From: JBAZLV01 sp041650055
Lineage (GTDB): Bacteria; Nitrospirota; UBA9217
DNA: 64,000 nucleotides
Assembly (NCBI GenBank): GCA_041650055.1
Contig: JBAZLV010000002.1
Span: 1 to 64,000, forward strand
Direction: 5' to 3'
Every line of letters starts with the position of its first letter. Positions within the stretch are counted from its first letter, which is position 1. Of this stretch, positions 16,864 to 26,464 are shown piece after piece. The notes under the pieces are model-generated. The model ran no database searches. It saw only the letters and a program-made list of their open reading frames with translations, and had not been told where the DNA came from. The position numbers were made by a program, and so were the translations under genes.

Positions 16864-18567
16864 ATGAACGTTACACTCAAACAATCAGGCCGCCTTGAGA
16901 TGCGGGATCTTATACTTCTCGCCATTCTTGGAGGAATTTTTTTCACCATCATGCTGGGGAACCGTCCATTGTCTGTTCCTGATGAAGGCCGGTATGTCGA
17001 AATCCCCCGCGAAATGGTTGTGAGCGGAGATTATCTAACCCCGCGTTTAAACGGGGTGAAATATTTTGAAAAACCAGTTCTTTTCTACTGGCTCGAAGCT
17101 TTTTCTATTAAGTTGTTTGGGCTGCATGAGTTTACCCTTCGTCTCTGGCCTGCGCTATTCGCACTCTTCGGTTGTCTTGCCGTTGCTGTTGCAGGAGCGC
17201 GGCTCTTTGGCCGGATGACCGGGGTTCTTGCTGCAGTAATACTCGGGACGGGTCTGCTCTATTACGCCATGAGCAGGGCGATCATTCTCGATATGCCGGT
17301 AACTGTTCTCATAAGCGCAGCTTTATTGTCATTCCTGGTAGGAACGCATGAATCCCCGGGTTTAAAGCGCAGGTTGTATCTGTGGTTTTTCTATGCTCTT
17401 TGTGCCGGTGCTGTTTTGACCAAGGGATTAATCGGAATATTGATCCCCGGAATGATCATCGGCGCTTGGATTCTTCTCCTTGGTGACTGGCGAATGCTGA
17501 AAACGCTCTATCTGCCCAGCGGCATTGTACTGTTCTTTCTTCTTGCTGCTCCCTGGCATATTCTTGTCTCACAAGCTAATCCAGAATTTTTTAATTTTTA
17601 TTTTATTCATGAGCATTTCATGCGTTATCTGACCAAGGTGCACGGCAGATATCAGCCTTTTTGGTTTTTTATTCCTATTATTCTGCTTGGTCTTTTCCCC
17701 TGGACTGTTTTCCTTGCTCAGGCGGTTAAATATAATTTCCCATCCACCTGGCAAGACAGGCATGAACACCGTGATGGGCTTTTTTTGATGCTCTGGGCTG
17801 GGCTCGTATTTCTGTTTTTTTCAGTTTCAGATTCGAAGCTTATTCCCTATATTCTTCCTGTGTTCCCTCCCCTGGCGCTTTTAATCGGTCGTTACCTTGC
17901 TGCATCATGGGATTCTCGTGATTTCCCCGGTGTCAGGATCGGATATCTGATTTTTATGATTGTGTCCTTACTACTTGCAGTTGGACTTCTTTTCCTGCCG
18001 TATTATGCTTCATTTTCAATTGACGTCGGTGATATGAAAAAGCTGGGCGAATGGAGAATCTTCCTCGTGGTAACCCTTGCCGTTGGAGGGATAATTTCCT
18101 GGTACTGTGCGGCACAGAAAGGATTTCGATGGGCTTTTATTGCCATGACGGCAACCGCAATGATCTTTTTGCTTCAGGTAAATGCCGCAGCTCCGCTTGT
18201 TGATATGAAATCAGTAAAAACCATTGCTCTTCCTTTGAAAGCAAAATTAAAGCCGGGAGATGAAATTGTAAGTTACCAAACGTATTATCAGGATCTGCCT
18301 GTTTATCTTGAGCGAAGAATAACCATCGTTGATTGGACCGGAGAACTGGAATTCGGAACCACCGTAGAAGATACCAGCCAATGGATGATCAACAATGCGG
18401 TATTTTGGAAACGATGGCAGGGAAATTCGCGGATGTACATGATGACGAAAATAGAAACGTATCGTGATTTGAAAAAAAATCCGCCTATTCCGCTGTTCCT
18501 TTTGGATCAAAATCAGAGAAATGTCCTTGTCACAAACAAGGCAAGCAAAAATGAGGAAAAGCCATGA
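16864..18567 (+). CDS. arnT: ArnT-type undecaprenyl-phosphate-L-Ara4N:lipid A transferase
   Basis: GT83 membrane glycosyltransferase that moves 4-amino-4-deoxy-L-arabinose from undecaprenyl phosphate to lipid A phosphate on the periplasmic face, lowering binding of cationic peptides. The 567 residues have the PMT-like layout with the first loop motif VPDEGRYVEIPREMV (catalytic-type Asp), then KYFEKPVLFYWLEA, about a dozen helices and a soluble C-terminal domain. The ATG at 16864 lacks a good ribosome binding site; an ATG 12 codons on is an alternative. It is the first gene of the arn operon and its end overlaps the next gene by four bases. Confidence 0.92.
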   Translation: MNVTLKQSGRLEMRDLILLAILGGIFFTIMLGNRPLSVPDEGRYVEIPREMVVSGDYLTPRLNGVKYFEKPVLFYWLEAFSIKLFGLHEFTLRLWPALFALFGCLAVAVAGARLFGRMTGVLAAVILGTGLLYYAMSRAIILDMPVTVLISAALLSFLVGTHESPGLKRRLYLWFFYALCAGAVLTKGLIGILIPGMIIGAWILLLGDWRMLKTLYLPSGIVLFFLLAAPWHILVSQANPEFFNFYFIHEHFMRYLTKVHGRYQPFWFFIPIILLGLFPWTVFLAQAVKYNFPSTWQDRHEHRDGLFLMLWAGLVFLFFSVSDSKLIPYILPVFPPLALLIGRYLAASWDSRDFPGVRIGYLIFMIVSLLLAVGLLFLPYYASFSIDVGDMKKLGEWRIFLVVTLAVGGIISWYCAAQKGFRWAFIAMTATAMIFLLQVNAAAPLVDMKSVKTIALPLKAKLKPGDEIVSYQTYYQDLPVYLERRITIVDWTGELEFGTTVEDTSQWMINNAVFWKRWQGNSRMYMMTKIETYRDLKKNPPIPLFLLDQNQRNVLVTNKASKNEEKP

Positions 18568-18929
18568 TCTATTTTCCGCTTATCATGCTCGGAGTTCTTC
18601 TGAATGCAGCAGCACAGCTATTTCTAAAAGAAGGGATGCGCAGAATCGGCTACTTTGAGTTTGCCTGGAACAATGCAATTCCCATCGCGCTTCAAGCGGC
18701 AGGCAATCTGTTCGTTCTCGCGGGTCTTGCATGCTATGTAATCAGCGTTGGAGTCTGGCTCATGGTCCTTTCCCGTGTCGAAGTAAGCTATGCATATCCC
18801 CTCTTGAGTGTCGGATACATCGTGAATGCGGTTGCCGGTTATTATCTCTTTCAGGAAAATCTTTCTCTTGCACGCATTTCAGGAATATTGATTATTTGTG
18901 TCGGTGTTTATTTTGTGACCAAAAGCTAA
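18564..18929 (+). CDS. Small multidrug-resistance-type flippase subunit (ArnE/ArnF-like)
   Basis: 121 residues with four membrane helices in the EamA/SMR fold, containing LNAAAQLFLKEGM at the start and VEVSYAYPLLSVGYIV, typical of ArnE/ArnF and related SMR proteins. In enterobacteria two such proteins (ArnE and ArnF) flip undecaprenyl-phosphate-L-Ara4N to the periplasm. Only one is present in this operon, so a homodimer would be the simplest arrangement (inference). It overlaps arnT by four bases. Confidence 0.85.
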   Translation: MIYFPLIMLGVLLNAAAQLFLKEGMRRIGYFEFAWNNAIPIALQAAGNLFVLAGLACYVISVGVWLMVLSRVEVSYAYPLLSVGYIVNAVAGYYLFQENLSLARISGILIICVGVYFVTKS

Positions 18930-18983
18930 GATTGGAGGGACATATCTAGAAAAGCATATTCTTTCCTGATCTGTCAAAAAACC

Positions 18984-20156
18984 ATGTCTATGAACCAAAA
19001 TGAAAAATTTCTTCCTTTTTCACGTCCGACTATCAGTCAGGAAGCGATTGACGAGGTCGTTGCCTGCATCAAATCCGGATGGATTACGACCGGACCCCGG
19101 GTTAAACAATTCGAGGAAGACCTCAAGGTATATCTCAGGGCGCCGCAAGTGCTTGCTCTTATGTCAGCAACAGCCGGTCTTCACCTGGTGCTTGAAGCAC
19201 TTAACCTCAAGTCTGGAGACGAGGTTATAAGCACGCCCATGACCTTTGCTGCGACCTTGAACACCATCGTACTTACGAACGGGAAGCCGGTTCTCGTGGA
19301 TGTGGAACCCGGAACCTACAACATAGATGTGACAAAGATTGAGAAGGCAATCACGAAACGCACCCGGGCAATCATGCCGGTACATTTTGCCGGGCTTTCG
19401 GTTGATCTCGACCCCTTGTATGACATTGCAAAAAAACATAATCTCAGAGTTATTGAAGATGCTGCGCATGCGATCGGCACGGAATATAAAGACAGAAGGA
19501 TCGGGAGTTTCGGCGATATCCAGGTTTTTAGTTTCCATCCGAACAAAAACATGACCACCGGTGAAGGCGGATGCGTTGTGACAGGCGATGAAGCACTCGC
19601 TGCGCAAGTTGCTCTCCTCCGTTTTCATGGTATGGACCGCGAAGCATGGAACCGGTTCGGGAAAAAAGGTAATCAACATTACGAGATCATCGCGCCGGGA
19701 TATAAATACAACATGATGGACATGCAGGCAGCGTTGGGCCTCCATCAATTAAAACAGCTCGATGGTTTTATCAAGCGCCGAACCGAGCTTGCGCTGCGAT
19801 ACCAGAAATTACTTGCAAACTGGCCACAATGGACCCTGCCGGCTCCTCCTGCATATCCCAATCTTCATGCCTGGCATCTATATACGCCGCTTATCAACCC
19901 GGAAGCTGCTGGTATGGACCGGGATGCATTTATGCAGGGAATGAAAGAAAGAAATATCGGGACCGGTTTCCATTATCGGGCAGTGCATCTGTATCCCTAT
20001 TACCGTGATGAATTCGGTTTTAAACGCGGAGATTTTCCGAATGCGGAAACCATATCAGATCGAATTGTAAGCCTTCCTCTGTTCCCGACCATGACTGATG
20101 CTGATCAGGACCGAGTGATTGCTGCCATGGCAGACCTTTTCGGGAGGAAAGGATGA
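18984..20156 (+). CDS. arnB: UDP-L-Ara4N aminotransferase ArnB
   Basis: PLP-dependent DegT/DnrJ/EryC1-family enzyme converting UDP-4-ketopentose and glutamate to UDP-4-amino-4-deoxy-L-arabinose. Near the N terminus is FSRPTISQEAIDEV; the PLP lysine is K188 in FHPNKNMTTGEGG, preceded by IEDAAHAIG with the PLP-nitrogen Asp. 390 residues, close to E. coli ArnB. The stop overlaps the arnC start by four bases. Confidence 0.94.
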   Translation: MSMNQNEKFLPFSRPTISQEAIDEVVACIKSGWITTGPRVKQFEEDLKVYLRAPQVLALMSATAGLHLVLEALNLKSGDEVISTPMTFAATLNTIVLTNGKPVLVDVEPGTYNIDVTKIEKAITKRTRAIMPVHFAGLSVDLDPLYDIAKKHNLRVIEDAAHAIGTEYKDRRIGSFGDIQVFSFHPNKNMTTGEGGCVVTGDEALAAQVALLRFHGMDREAWNRFGKKGNQHYEIIAPGYKYNMMDMQAALGLHQLKQLDGFIKRRTELALRYQKLLANWPQWTLPAPPAYPNLHAWHLYTPLINPEAAGMDRDAFMQGMKERNIGTGFHYRAVHLYPYYRDEFGFKRGDFPNAETISDRIVSLPLFPTMTDADQDRVIAAMADLFGRKG

Positions 20157-21094
20157 GCCGTCCGTTTATCAGTATTGTGATTCCCGTTTACAATGAACAG
20201 GAAAATCTGGAAGCGCTCTTTTCACGGCTTATCTCGGTTATGGATCAAATCGGGAAGCCGTATGAGATTATATTTACGAATGACGGAAGCCGTGACCGCT
20301 CAGGTGTGATGCTGAAAGAGTTTTATGAGCGAAGACCGCATCATATTCGCGTGATTGATTTCAATGGAAATTTCGGGCAGCATATGGCAATCATGGCCGC
20401 CTTTGAACGGGTACGGGGTGATGTCGTCGTAACGCTTGACGCGGATCTCCAAAATCCACCAGAAGAGATTCCGAAATTGCTTGCTGCTATCGAATCAGGT
20501 CATGATGTTGTTGGCGGATTCAGAAAAAACCGGCAGGATACCATTTTCCGAAAATACGCATCCAGGCTTATTAACGGTATTCGTGCGAAAATAACGAGCA
20601 TCCGGATGCGTGATCAGGGCTGCATGCTCAGGGCCTACCGGAAAAGCATTGTTGACAATATTGTCGCGAGCGGTGAAGCATCGACCTTTATTCCGGCGCT
20701 TGCATACAGTTTTGCTTCCAACCCAACAGAGGTAGAAGTTGAGCACGCTGCCCGGGCAGCAGGAGAATCGAAATACCGGCTCTATGATCTGATTCGGCTA
20801 AACTTTGATCTCATGACCGGCTTCTCGGTTGTTCCTCTTCAGGTATTTACCTTGATCGGGATGGCCGTATCAATTTTTTCGATCCTGTTTGTTGTGTATC
20901 TTTTTATCCGGCGTATTTTTGTGGGTCCTGAAGCCGAAGGGGTGTTCACATTGTTCGCGATACTTTATTTTCTCATGGGTATCGGAATTATGGGCCTTGG
21001 GATCATCGGCGAATATGTCGGCAGAATTCATAAAGAGGTAAGAAGACGTCCCCGGTTTGTAATTCGAAAAATCTATGAGAAAACTCATGAGTAA
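20153..21094 (+). CDS. arnC: Undecaprenyl-phosphate 4-deoxy-4-formamido-L-arabinose transferase
   Basis: GT2 transferase loading formylated L-Ara4N onto undecaprenyl phosphate at the cytosolic membrane face. The N-terminal GT-A domain opens with SIVIPVYNEQENL and has the DXD-type motif TLDADLQNPPEEIP. Two C-terminal helices (about 228-255 and 265-290) anchor it. At 313 residues it is near ArnC length. Its 3' end overlaps the next gene by 20 bases. The operon context distinguishes it from other DPM1-like transferases. Confidence 0.93.
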   Translation: MSRPFISIVIPVYNEQENLEALFSRLISVMDQIGKPYEIIFTNDGSRDRSGVMLKEFYERRPHHIRVIDFNGNFGQHMAIMAAFERVRGDVVVTLDADLQNPPEEIPKLLAAIESGHDVVGGFRKNRQDTIFRKYASRLINGIRAKITSIRMRDQGCMLRAYRKSIVDNIVASGEASTFIPALAYSFASNPTEVEVEHAARAAGESKYRLYDLIRLNFDLMTGFSVVPLQVFTLIGMAVSIFSILFVVYLFIRRIFVGPEAEGVFTLFAILYFLMGIGIMGLGIIGEYVGRIHKEVRRRPRFVIRKIYEKTHE

Positions 21095-22004
21095 ACCTTC
21101 TCTTTTGATTTTTGCCTATCATAACGTTGGTTATACTTGCCTGGATTGTTTGATCAATCGGGGAGAATCTATCGCTGCAGTCATTACTCATGAAGACAAC
21201 GCCCATGAGGAAATCTGGTTCAAATCAGTCAAGGATCTTGCACTCAAAAATAAAATACCTGTTTATACGCCTGATTCCGTGAATACTCCCGAATGGATAA
21301 ACAGGATTCGCACATGGAACCCCGATCTGATTTTTTCCTTTTACTACCGGAATATGATCAAGGAAGACATTCTCAACATTCCCCGGCTTGGTGCATTTAA
21401 TATGCATGGATCATATCTTCCCAAGTACCGTGGCCGAGTTCCCATTAACTGGGCAATTATTCATGGAGAACAGCAAACCGGCGTAACGCTCCATGAGATG
21501 GTAAAACGAGCGGATGCCGGTGATATTATAGATCAGGAGCCGGTTCCTATCGGCAAGGATGAAACAACGTATGATGTCTTCAATAAGGTTGTTGCTGCTG
21601 CGCGGGTTGTTCTTGATCGGCAGATTGATGCCCTTCTTTCCGGAACAGCGCCTCGGAGGAAACAGGATGAATCTCAGGCAACGTACTTTGGAGGCCGCAA
21701 ACCTGAAGATGGGCGCATTGACTGGACTCAAAGTGCGGAACAAATTTACAACCTGATTCGGGCGGTTACACATCCATATCCCGGAGCATTTACGGAGAGC
21801 AATGAAAAGAAATTGTTTATCTGGTGGGCCAAACCGCTTAAAGAACCGTGTGGAAAACCCGGGTCCATTATTTCGATAAACCCGTTACGCATTACAGCAG
21901 GCAACGGGAGTGTCGAAATTTTGAAACTTCAGTGGGAAGGAAAACACGAAGAAGATGTTGCAAAAGGAACTCATGGTTTGCAGTTAGGAACAAATCTAAA
22001 ATAA
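21075..22004 (+). CDS. UDP-L-Ara4N formyltransferase (ArnA N-terminal half as a separate gene)
   Basis: Uses 10-formyltetrahydrofolate to N-formylate UDP-L-Ara4N. The 309 residues cover just the ArnA formyltransferase domain and its C-terminal OB-like part. The catalytic Asn and His are in GAFNMHGSYLPKYRGR and the Asp in ADAGDIIDQE. In E. coli this domain is fused to the decarboxylase; here the two halves are separate consecutive genes. An internal ATG at 21087 (MSKPSLL) is a possible start, as the first codons overlap arnC. Confidence 0.92.
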   Translation: MRKLMSKPSLLIFAYHNVGYTCLDCLINRGESIAAVITHEDNAHEEIWFKSVKDLALKNKIPVYTPDSVNTPEWINRIRTWNPDLIFSFYYRNMIKEDILNIPRLGAFNMHGSYLPKYRGRVPINWAIIHGEQQTGVTLHEMVKRADAGDIIDQEPVPIGKDETTYDVFNKVVAAARVVLDRQIDALLSGTAPRRKQDESQATYFGGRKPEDGRIDWTQSAEQIYNLIRAVTHPYPGAFTESNEKKLFIWWAKPLKEPCGKPGSIISINPLRITAGNGSVEILKLQWEGKHEEDVAKGTHGLQLGTNLK

Positions 22005-22020
22005 AATTGGGAGCACATGC

Positions 22021-23055
22021 ATGAAAGTTTTGATATTGGGAGTAAACGGTTTTATAGGAAATAGTTTAACGGAATATATTCTTAAGAACAAAGATTGGGA
22101 AGTCTATGGAATGGACATGACTTGTGACAAGCTTGATCAGTGTCTTGGTCATGAGCGGTTTCATTTTTTTGAAGGCGATATTACTATTAACAAAGAGTGG
22201 ATCGAATATCACATCCGAAAATGCGATGTGGTGATTCCTCTCGTTGCTATTGCTACCCCATCAACCTATGTTCAGGATCCTTTGCGAGTCTTTGAACTTG
22301 ATTTTGAAGCCAATCTTGCCATTGTCCGGAAATGTGTGCAGTATAAAAAACGAGTGATCTTTCCTTCCACATCGGAAGTATACGGCATGTGCACTGACCG
22401 TGAATTCGACGAAGAAACGTCCCCACTCATACTTGGTCCGATTAACAAGCCGCGGTGGATCTATTCGTGTTCAAAACAGCTCCTTGACCGGGTTATTCAT
22501 GCGTATGGAATGAAGGTAGGGCTTAAATATACCCTGTTCCGTCCGTTCAACTGGGTAGGCCCCAAACTCGACAATATTCTTGAACCCAAGGAAGGAAGTT
22601 CCCGCGTGCTTACCCAGTTTATAGGAAACATACTTCGCGGGAAAGACATCCTTCTTGTTGATGGAGGAGCACAGCGACGGAGCTTCACCTATATTGACGA
22701 CGGGATTGATGCTCTGGTTCGGATCATCGAAAACAAAAACAATATTGCAGATGGAAAGATATTTAACATAGGCAATCCCTCAAATGATATGTCAATTAAG
22801 GATCTTGCGTATACGCTTATCGAACTCATCAAAACCTATCCTGCCTATGCTGATCTTGCAACCAAGGTCAAGATCGTGACCGTGCAATCAAAGGAGTATT
22901 ATGGCGAGGGATATCAGGACATCCTGACGCGCGTTCCGTCCATAAAGAATGCGGAACAGTATCTGGGGTGGAAACCGGTCACTGATTTCAAGACTGCATT
23001 GCGCAAAACCCTCGATTATCATCTGGGAAGACCGTCCAAGGAACTTGATGTATAA
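22021..23055 (+). CDS. UDP-glucuronate oxidative decarboxylase (ArnA C-terminal half as a separate gene)
   Basis: NAD-dependent SDR enzyme that oxidises and decarboxylates UDP-glucuronate to the UDP-4-ketopentose used by ArnB. The 344 residues have the Rossmann motif GVNGFIGNSL, FPSTSEVYG with the Ser and Glu used in decarboxylation, the Tyr-x3-Lys pair in YSCSKQLLD, and RPFNWVGPKLD. It is intact alone and starts 16 bases after the formyltransferase gene, so the ArnA activities are supplied by two proteins. Confidence 0.93.
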   Translation: MKVLILGVNGFIGNSLTEYILKNKDWEVYGMDMTCDKLDQCLGHERFHFFEGDITINKEWIEYHIRKCDVVIPLVAIATPSTYVQDPLRVFELDFEANLAIVRKCVQYKKRVIFPSTSEVYGMCTDREFDEETSPLILGPINKPRWIYSCSKQLLDRVIHAYGMKVGLKYTLFRPFNWVGPKLDNILEPKEGSSRVLTQFIGNILRGKDILLVDGGAQRRSFTYIDDGIDALVRIIENKNNIADGKIFNIGNPSNDMSIKDLAYTLIELIKTYPAYADLATKVKIVTVQSKEYYGEGYQDILTRVPSIKNAEQYLGWKPVTDFKTALRKTLDYHLGRPSKELDV

Positions 23056-23070
23056 ACAAGGCATCTCTTC

Positions 23071-23997
23071 ATGACAAAGAATCCTCTGCTTGCCATCAAG
23101 GTAGATGTTGATACTGACCGAGGAACTCGGATCGGCGTCCCCAATCTGCTTGCGCTTTTTCATGAATTCGGAATTCACGCTACGTTTCTTTTTTCCCTTG
23201 GACCGGACAATACCGGACGAGCCATTAAACGAGTGTTCCGCCCGGGTTTCTTAAGCAAGGTCAGCAGAACAAGTGTTGTTTCCACGTATGGTGTTCGAAC
23301 CTTGATGAACGGAGTGCTCTTCCCGGGCCCGCACATCGGCCGCCGGAATGAAGCAATTATGCGCCGTACTCGGGACGAAGGCCATGAAGTTGGCATCCAT
23401 TGTTATGATCATATTCGCTGGCAGGATGGCCTTGCAACCATGAATCGAAGCGAAGTAAGCCAGGAATTTTTACGAGCTGCGGACGAATTTACACGGATAT
23501 TCAAACAACCTGCAAAAACAGCAGGTGCAGCAGGCTGGCAGGCAAACCAGCTGAGCCTTGATGTGTATGATAACGCGCATCTCCTGTATGGCAGCGATAC
23601 GCGCGGCCAGTATCCCTTTTTCCCGCGCATACACAATACCGTCTATAAAACCCTTCAAATACCCACGACTCTTCCAACACTTGATGAACTCATTGGACGA
23701 CTCGAATATCCGGATGATCGGATCGTAAGCCATTATCTGTCATTGATTCAAAATGATTCTTTGAATGTGCTTACTATTCACGCTGAAATTGAAGGCATGA
23801 AAAAAATAGATTTATTCAACGAGTTGCTTGGAACATTAATCCGACATCCGATCACTATAATCCCGTTGGAAATGCATGCCCTTCAAATGTTAAAAAGACC
23901 TGATCTGATACCTGTCTGCAATCTTATCATGGGATGCATCGATGGCCGGAGCGGGACCCTCGCCGTGCAGGAATGTTCAAATTCTTCGCCCCATTGA
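23071..23997 (+). CDS. arnD: 4-deoxy-4-formamido-L-arabinose-phosphoundecaprenol deformylase
   Basis: Polysaccharide-deacetylase-fold (NodB-like) enzyme removing the formyl group from the lipid-linked sugar before flipping and transfer. 308 residues; KVDVDTDRGTRIGVPNLL carries the metal-binding Asp, and GHEVGIHCYDHIRWQD has the His-x-x-x-His type metal site. AGWQANQLSL and LTIHAEIEG complete the family motifs. It is the last gene of the arn operon. Confidence 0.92.
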   Translation: MTKNPLLAIKVDVDTDRGTRIGVPNLLALFHEFGIHATFLFSLGPDNTGRAIKRVFRPGFLSKVSRTSVVSTYGVRTLMNGVLFPGPHIGRRNEAIMRRTRDEGHEVGIHCYDHIRWQDGLATMNRSEVSQEFLRAADEFTRIFKQPAKTAGAAGWQANQLSLDVYDNAHLLYGSDTRGQYPFFPRIHNTVYKTLQIPTTLPTLDELIGRLEYPDDRIVSHYLSLIQNDSLNVLTIHAEIEGMKKIDLFNELLGTLIRHPITIIPLEMHALQMLKRPDLIPVCNLIMGCIDGRSGTLAVQECSNSSPH

Positions 23998-24111
23998 CCA
24001 GCATAAGCGTGCATTTGGTTCTTTTCTTTTGACAATTATTCTCTATTCCTCTATATTTAAAAGCAGCCTTCCTCATATTGTATATCAGAACAAAATCACA
24101 AGGAGACATCA

Positions 24112-25173
24112 ATGATTCCAACCGTTGAATGGAAGGACGGCATTGTACGGATGCTTGATCAGACAAAACTTCCACAGGAAACTGTTTTTATTGACTGCAA
24201 AGATTATGAAACTGTTGCACAAGGCATTAAGGAACTCTGGGTGCGTGGAGCTCCGGCGATTGGAATAACTGCCGCGATGGGACTGGCACTCGGAGCCCGA
24301 CAGATACCAGCAAGCACCTTTGAGGAATTTGTTTCACAATTCGAGCATATCTGTTCCATTATGGCAGCTACCCGGCCTACTGCTGTCAATCTTTTTTGGG
24401 CAATTGACCGGATGAAAAAGAAGGTACTTGACAACCCGGATGCAGACATTGAAGCATTAAAAATCATGCTCCAAAAAGAATCGCAGGCCATGCTGGAAGA
24501 AGACAGGGCTGCAAACAGAAAAATAGGATTATTCGGGTCCGTCTTCGTGGCCAATGACGACAATATTATCACGCATTGTAATGCCGGATCAATAGCAACC
24601 GGGGGGTATGGTACCGCTGAAGGGATCATGCGAGCGGCAGTCGAAGCAGGCAAGAAAATTCATGTGTATGTTGATGAAACCCGTCCAGTTCTTCAAGGAG
24701 CACGGCTTACCGCCTGGGAGTTGATGGAAGAAAAAATCCCCTGCACGCTTATAACGGATAATATGGCAGGCTATTTTATGTTTCGCGACATGATTGATAT
24801 CGCCATTGTCGGCGCTGATCGTATAGCGAAAAACGGCGATGTGGCGAATAAAATAGGTACCTATAGTCTTGCAGTCCTTTGCAAGGAGCACGGTATTCCG
24901 TTTTATGTTGCTGCTCCCCTGTCTACCATCGATTTTAGCATTGAAAGCGGCTCTCATATCCCGATTGAAGAGAGAAATGCACGTGAGGTGACCCACGTAT
25001 TTAATAAAATTCAGATCGCTCCTGAAGGTGTTCCCGTGGCAAATCCAGCCTTTGATATTACACCGGCACGATACATTACCGCTATTATCACAGAAAAAGG
25101 CGCATTCCATCCGAAAGATATCGGGAAACTCGCTGATGAAAACAGAAATCTCGATCGATTAAGGATCACGTAA
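24112..25173 (+). CDS. mtnA: S-methyl-5-thioribose-1-phosphate isomerase
   Basis: Isomerises 5-methylthioribose-1-phosphate to methylthioribulose-1-phosphate in the methionine/MTA salvage pathway. 353 residues of the eIF2B-related fold. The catalytic Cys is in ITHCNAGSIATGGYGTAEG and the Asp in GADRIAKNGDVANKIGTY; WVRGAPAIGI is also typical. The upstream Shine-Dalgarno AAGGAGAC is strong. mtnP, the preceding enzyme in the pathway, lies about 5 kb away on the other strand. No later mtn genes are in the window. Confidence 0.96.
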   Translation: MIPTVEWKDGIVRMLDQTKLPQETVFIDCKDYETVAQGIKELWVRGAPAIGITAAMGLALGARQIPASTFEEFVSQFEHICSIMAATRPTAVNLFWAIDRMKKKVLDNPDADIEALKIMLQKESQAMLEEDRAANRKIGLFGSVFVANDDNIITHCNAGSIATGGYGTAEGIMRAAVEAGKKIHVYVDETRPVLQGARLTAWELMEEKIPCTLITDNMAGYFMFRDMIDIAIVGADRIAKNGDVANKIGTYSLAVLCKEHGIPFYVAAPLSTIDFSIESGSHIPIEERNAREVTHVFNKIQIAPEGVPVANPAFDITPARYITAIITEKGAFHPKDIGKLADENRNLDRLRIT

Positions 25174-25216
25174 CCGCGGCCCAGCCCAATTAATCAAAAT
25201 GCTGCGGGTCGTTTTA
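25174..25216 (+). terminator. Possible terminator of mtnA
   Basis: CCGCGGC (25174-25180) pairs with GCTGCGG (25201-25207) with one G-U, followed by a T-rich stretch GTCGTTTTATT. The loop is long (20 bases), so this is only moderately convincing. Confidence 0.4.
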
Positions 25217-25302
25217 TTAAAAAAACACCCCGCTCCTGCTGAAAGAGCTCCACGCTTCGTTTTCTCATCGTTGTCTTCCGTTTTTTAGGTAAGGAGGATT
25301 TC

Positions 25303-26382
25303 GTGAAGCAAAGTATTCTTCATCAAAAACATCTGCAGGCACATGCCAAGATCAGCGATATCCATGGATGGCAGCTTCCGCAGCAGTTCTCTGATCTTTC
25401 CGATGAATATTCAGCTGTCCGTACTGCCGTGGGATTGTTCGATTTAAGTTTTATCGGCAAGATAGCAATACAAGGAAAAGACGCGCTCTCCCTTCTTCAA
25501 ACAGTGTTTACCCGCAATCTTTCAAAACTTCCAGAAGGCAATGTACAGTATTCGCTTGCCTGCAATGAAACAGGAGGTATCCTTGATGAAGGTCTGCTGT
25601 TTCATATTTCTGATAACCGTTATTTTTTTACATCCAATGCCATGAATACGGATAAAATGACTCAATGGCTCCAAAAACATGCAACAGGCAGCGTAGAAAT
25701 TACGAATCGTACCAAGGATTTTTTCCAAATCGGTCTTCAAGGTCCGCGATCAATCCAGATTATTGAAGCACTTGCCTCCCCGCCATTCAAAAAAATGAAA
25801 CCACGGTCTGTGCGAAAGATACACCTGGCGGAAATTCCACTCCTTATTTCACGAACGGGATTCACGGGTGAACATGGATATGAGTTGTTTATTGCACCTG
25901 AATATGCTGAAGCAATATGGGACATCCTCTTGAATGCGGGAAAAAACCTTGGGATACTTCCCTGTGGGTATGCAGCCAGGGATATTTTGCGCCTGGAGAT
26001 GGGTTACCGTTTATACGGGAACGACATTACTGAAGAGTACACGCCGTTTGAAGCAGGCCTGGGATCATTCGTCGATTTTCAAAAGGATTTTATCGGGAAA
26101 GATGCATTGTTCAAAAAATCAACCGAAGGAGTCCAACAAAAATTAGTTGGATTTGAACTCCTTGACAAGGGAATACCTAAAGCCGGCAACAGCATCTTCT
26201 CAGAAAACCATGAAATCGGTATTGTCACGAGCGGAGGCCAGTCTCCCTCAGCACGAAAATGCATCGGATTCGGATATGTAGCCACCCGGTATGCGCAACC
26301 CGGTCAGGAAATCGAAATAGAGGTAAAAGACCGGGAAATCGCGGCCAAAATCGTTGATCTTCCTTTTTATCGAAAAAAATAA
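25303..26382 (+). CDS. gcvT: Aminomethyltransferase, glycine cleavage T-protein family
   Basis: Tetrahydrofolate-dependent transfer of the methylene group from the aminomethyl-lipoyl H-protein. GTG start at 25303, supported by AAGGAGG just upstream. 359 residues; an N-terminal GcvT domain has GLFDLSFIGKIAIQGKDA and SRTGFTGEHGYELF, and a C-terminal barrel ends with PFYRKK. Family members include T-proteins and other folate enzymes; length and motifs favour the T-protein. No gcvH or gcvP gene is next to it, which is unusual, so the assignment is likely but not certain. Confidence 0.82.
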   Translation: MKQSILHQKHLQAHAKISDIHGWQLPQQFSDLSDEYSAVRTAVGLFDLSFIGKIAIQGKDALSLLQTVFTRNLSKLPEGNVQYSLACNETGGILDEGLLFHISDNRYFFTSNAMNTDKMTQWLQKHATGSVEITNRTKDFFQIGLQGPRSIQIIEALASPPFKKMKPRSVRKIHLAEIPLLISRTGFTGEHGYELFIAPEYAEAIWDILLNAGKNLGILPCGYAARDILRLEMGYRLYGNDITEEYTPFEAGLGSFVDFQKDFIGKDALFKKSTEGVQQKLVGFELLDKGIPKAGNSIFSENHEIGIVTSGGQSPSARKCIGFGYVATRYAQPGQEIEIEVKDREIAAKIVDLPFYRKK

Positions 26383-26464
26383 GTATTTTCTCCTTCCCTG
26401 AGTAAAGTTTTTTTTCTAAGAGAGCCGGCCATTGACACAAAAACAGGCAGGAAACGTTTTTTCT

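Noticed and set aside
25174..25302. Glycine riboswitch upstream of the gcvT-type gene
   Set aside because: No conserved glycine-aptamer cores seen; only a weak hairpin next to mtnA.
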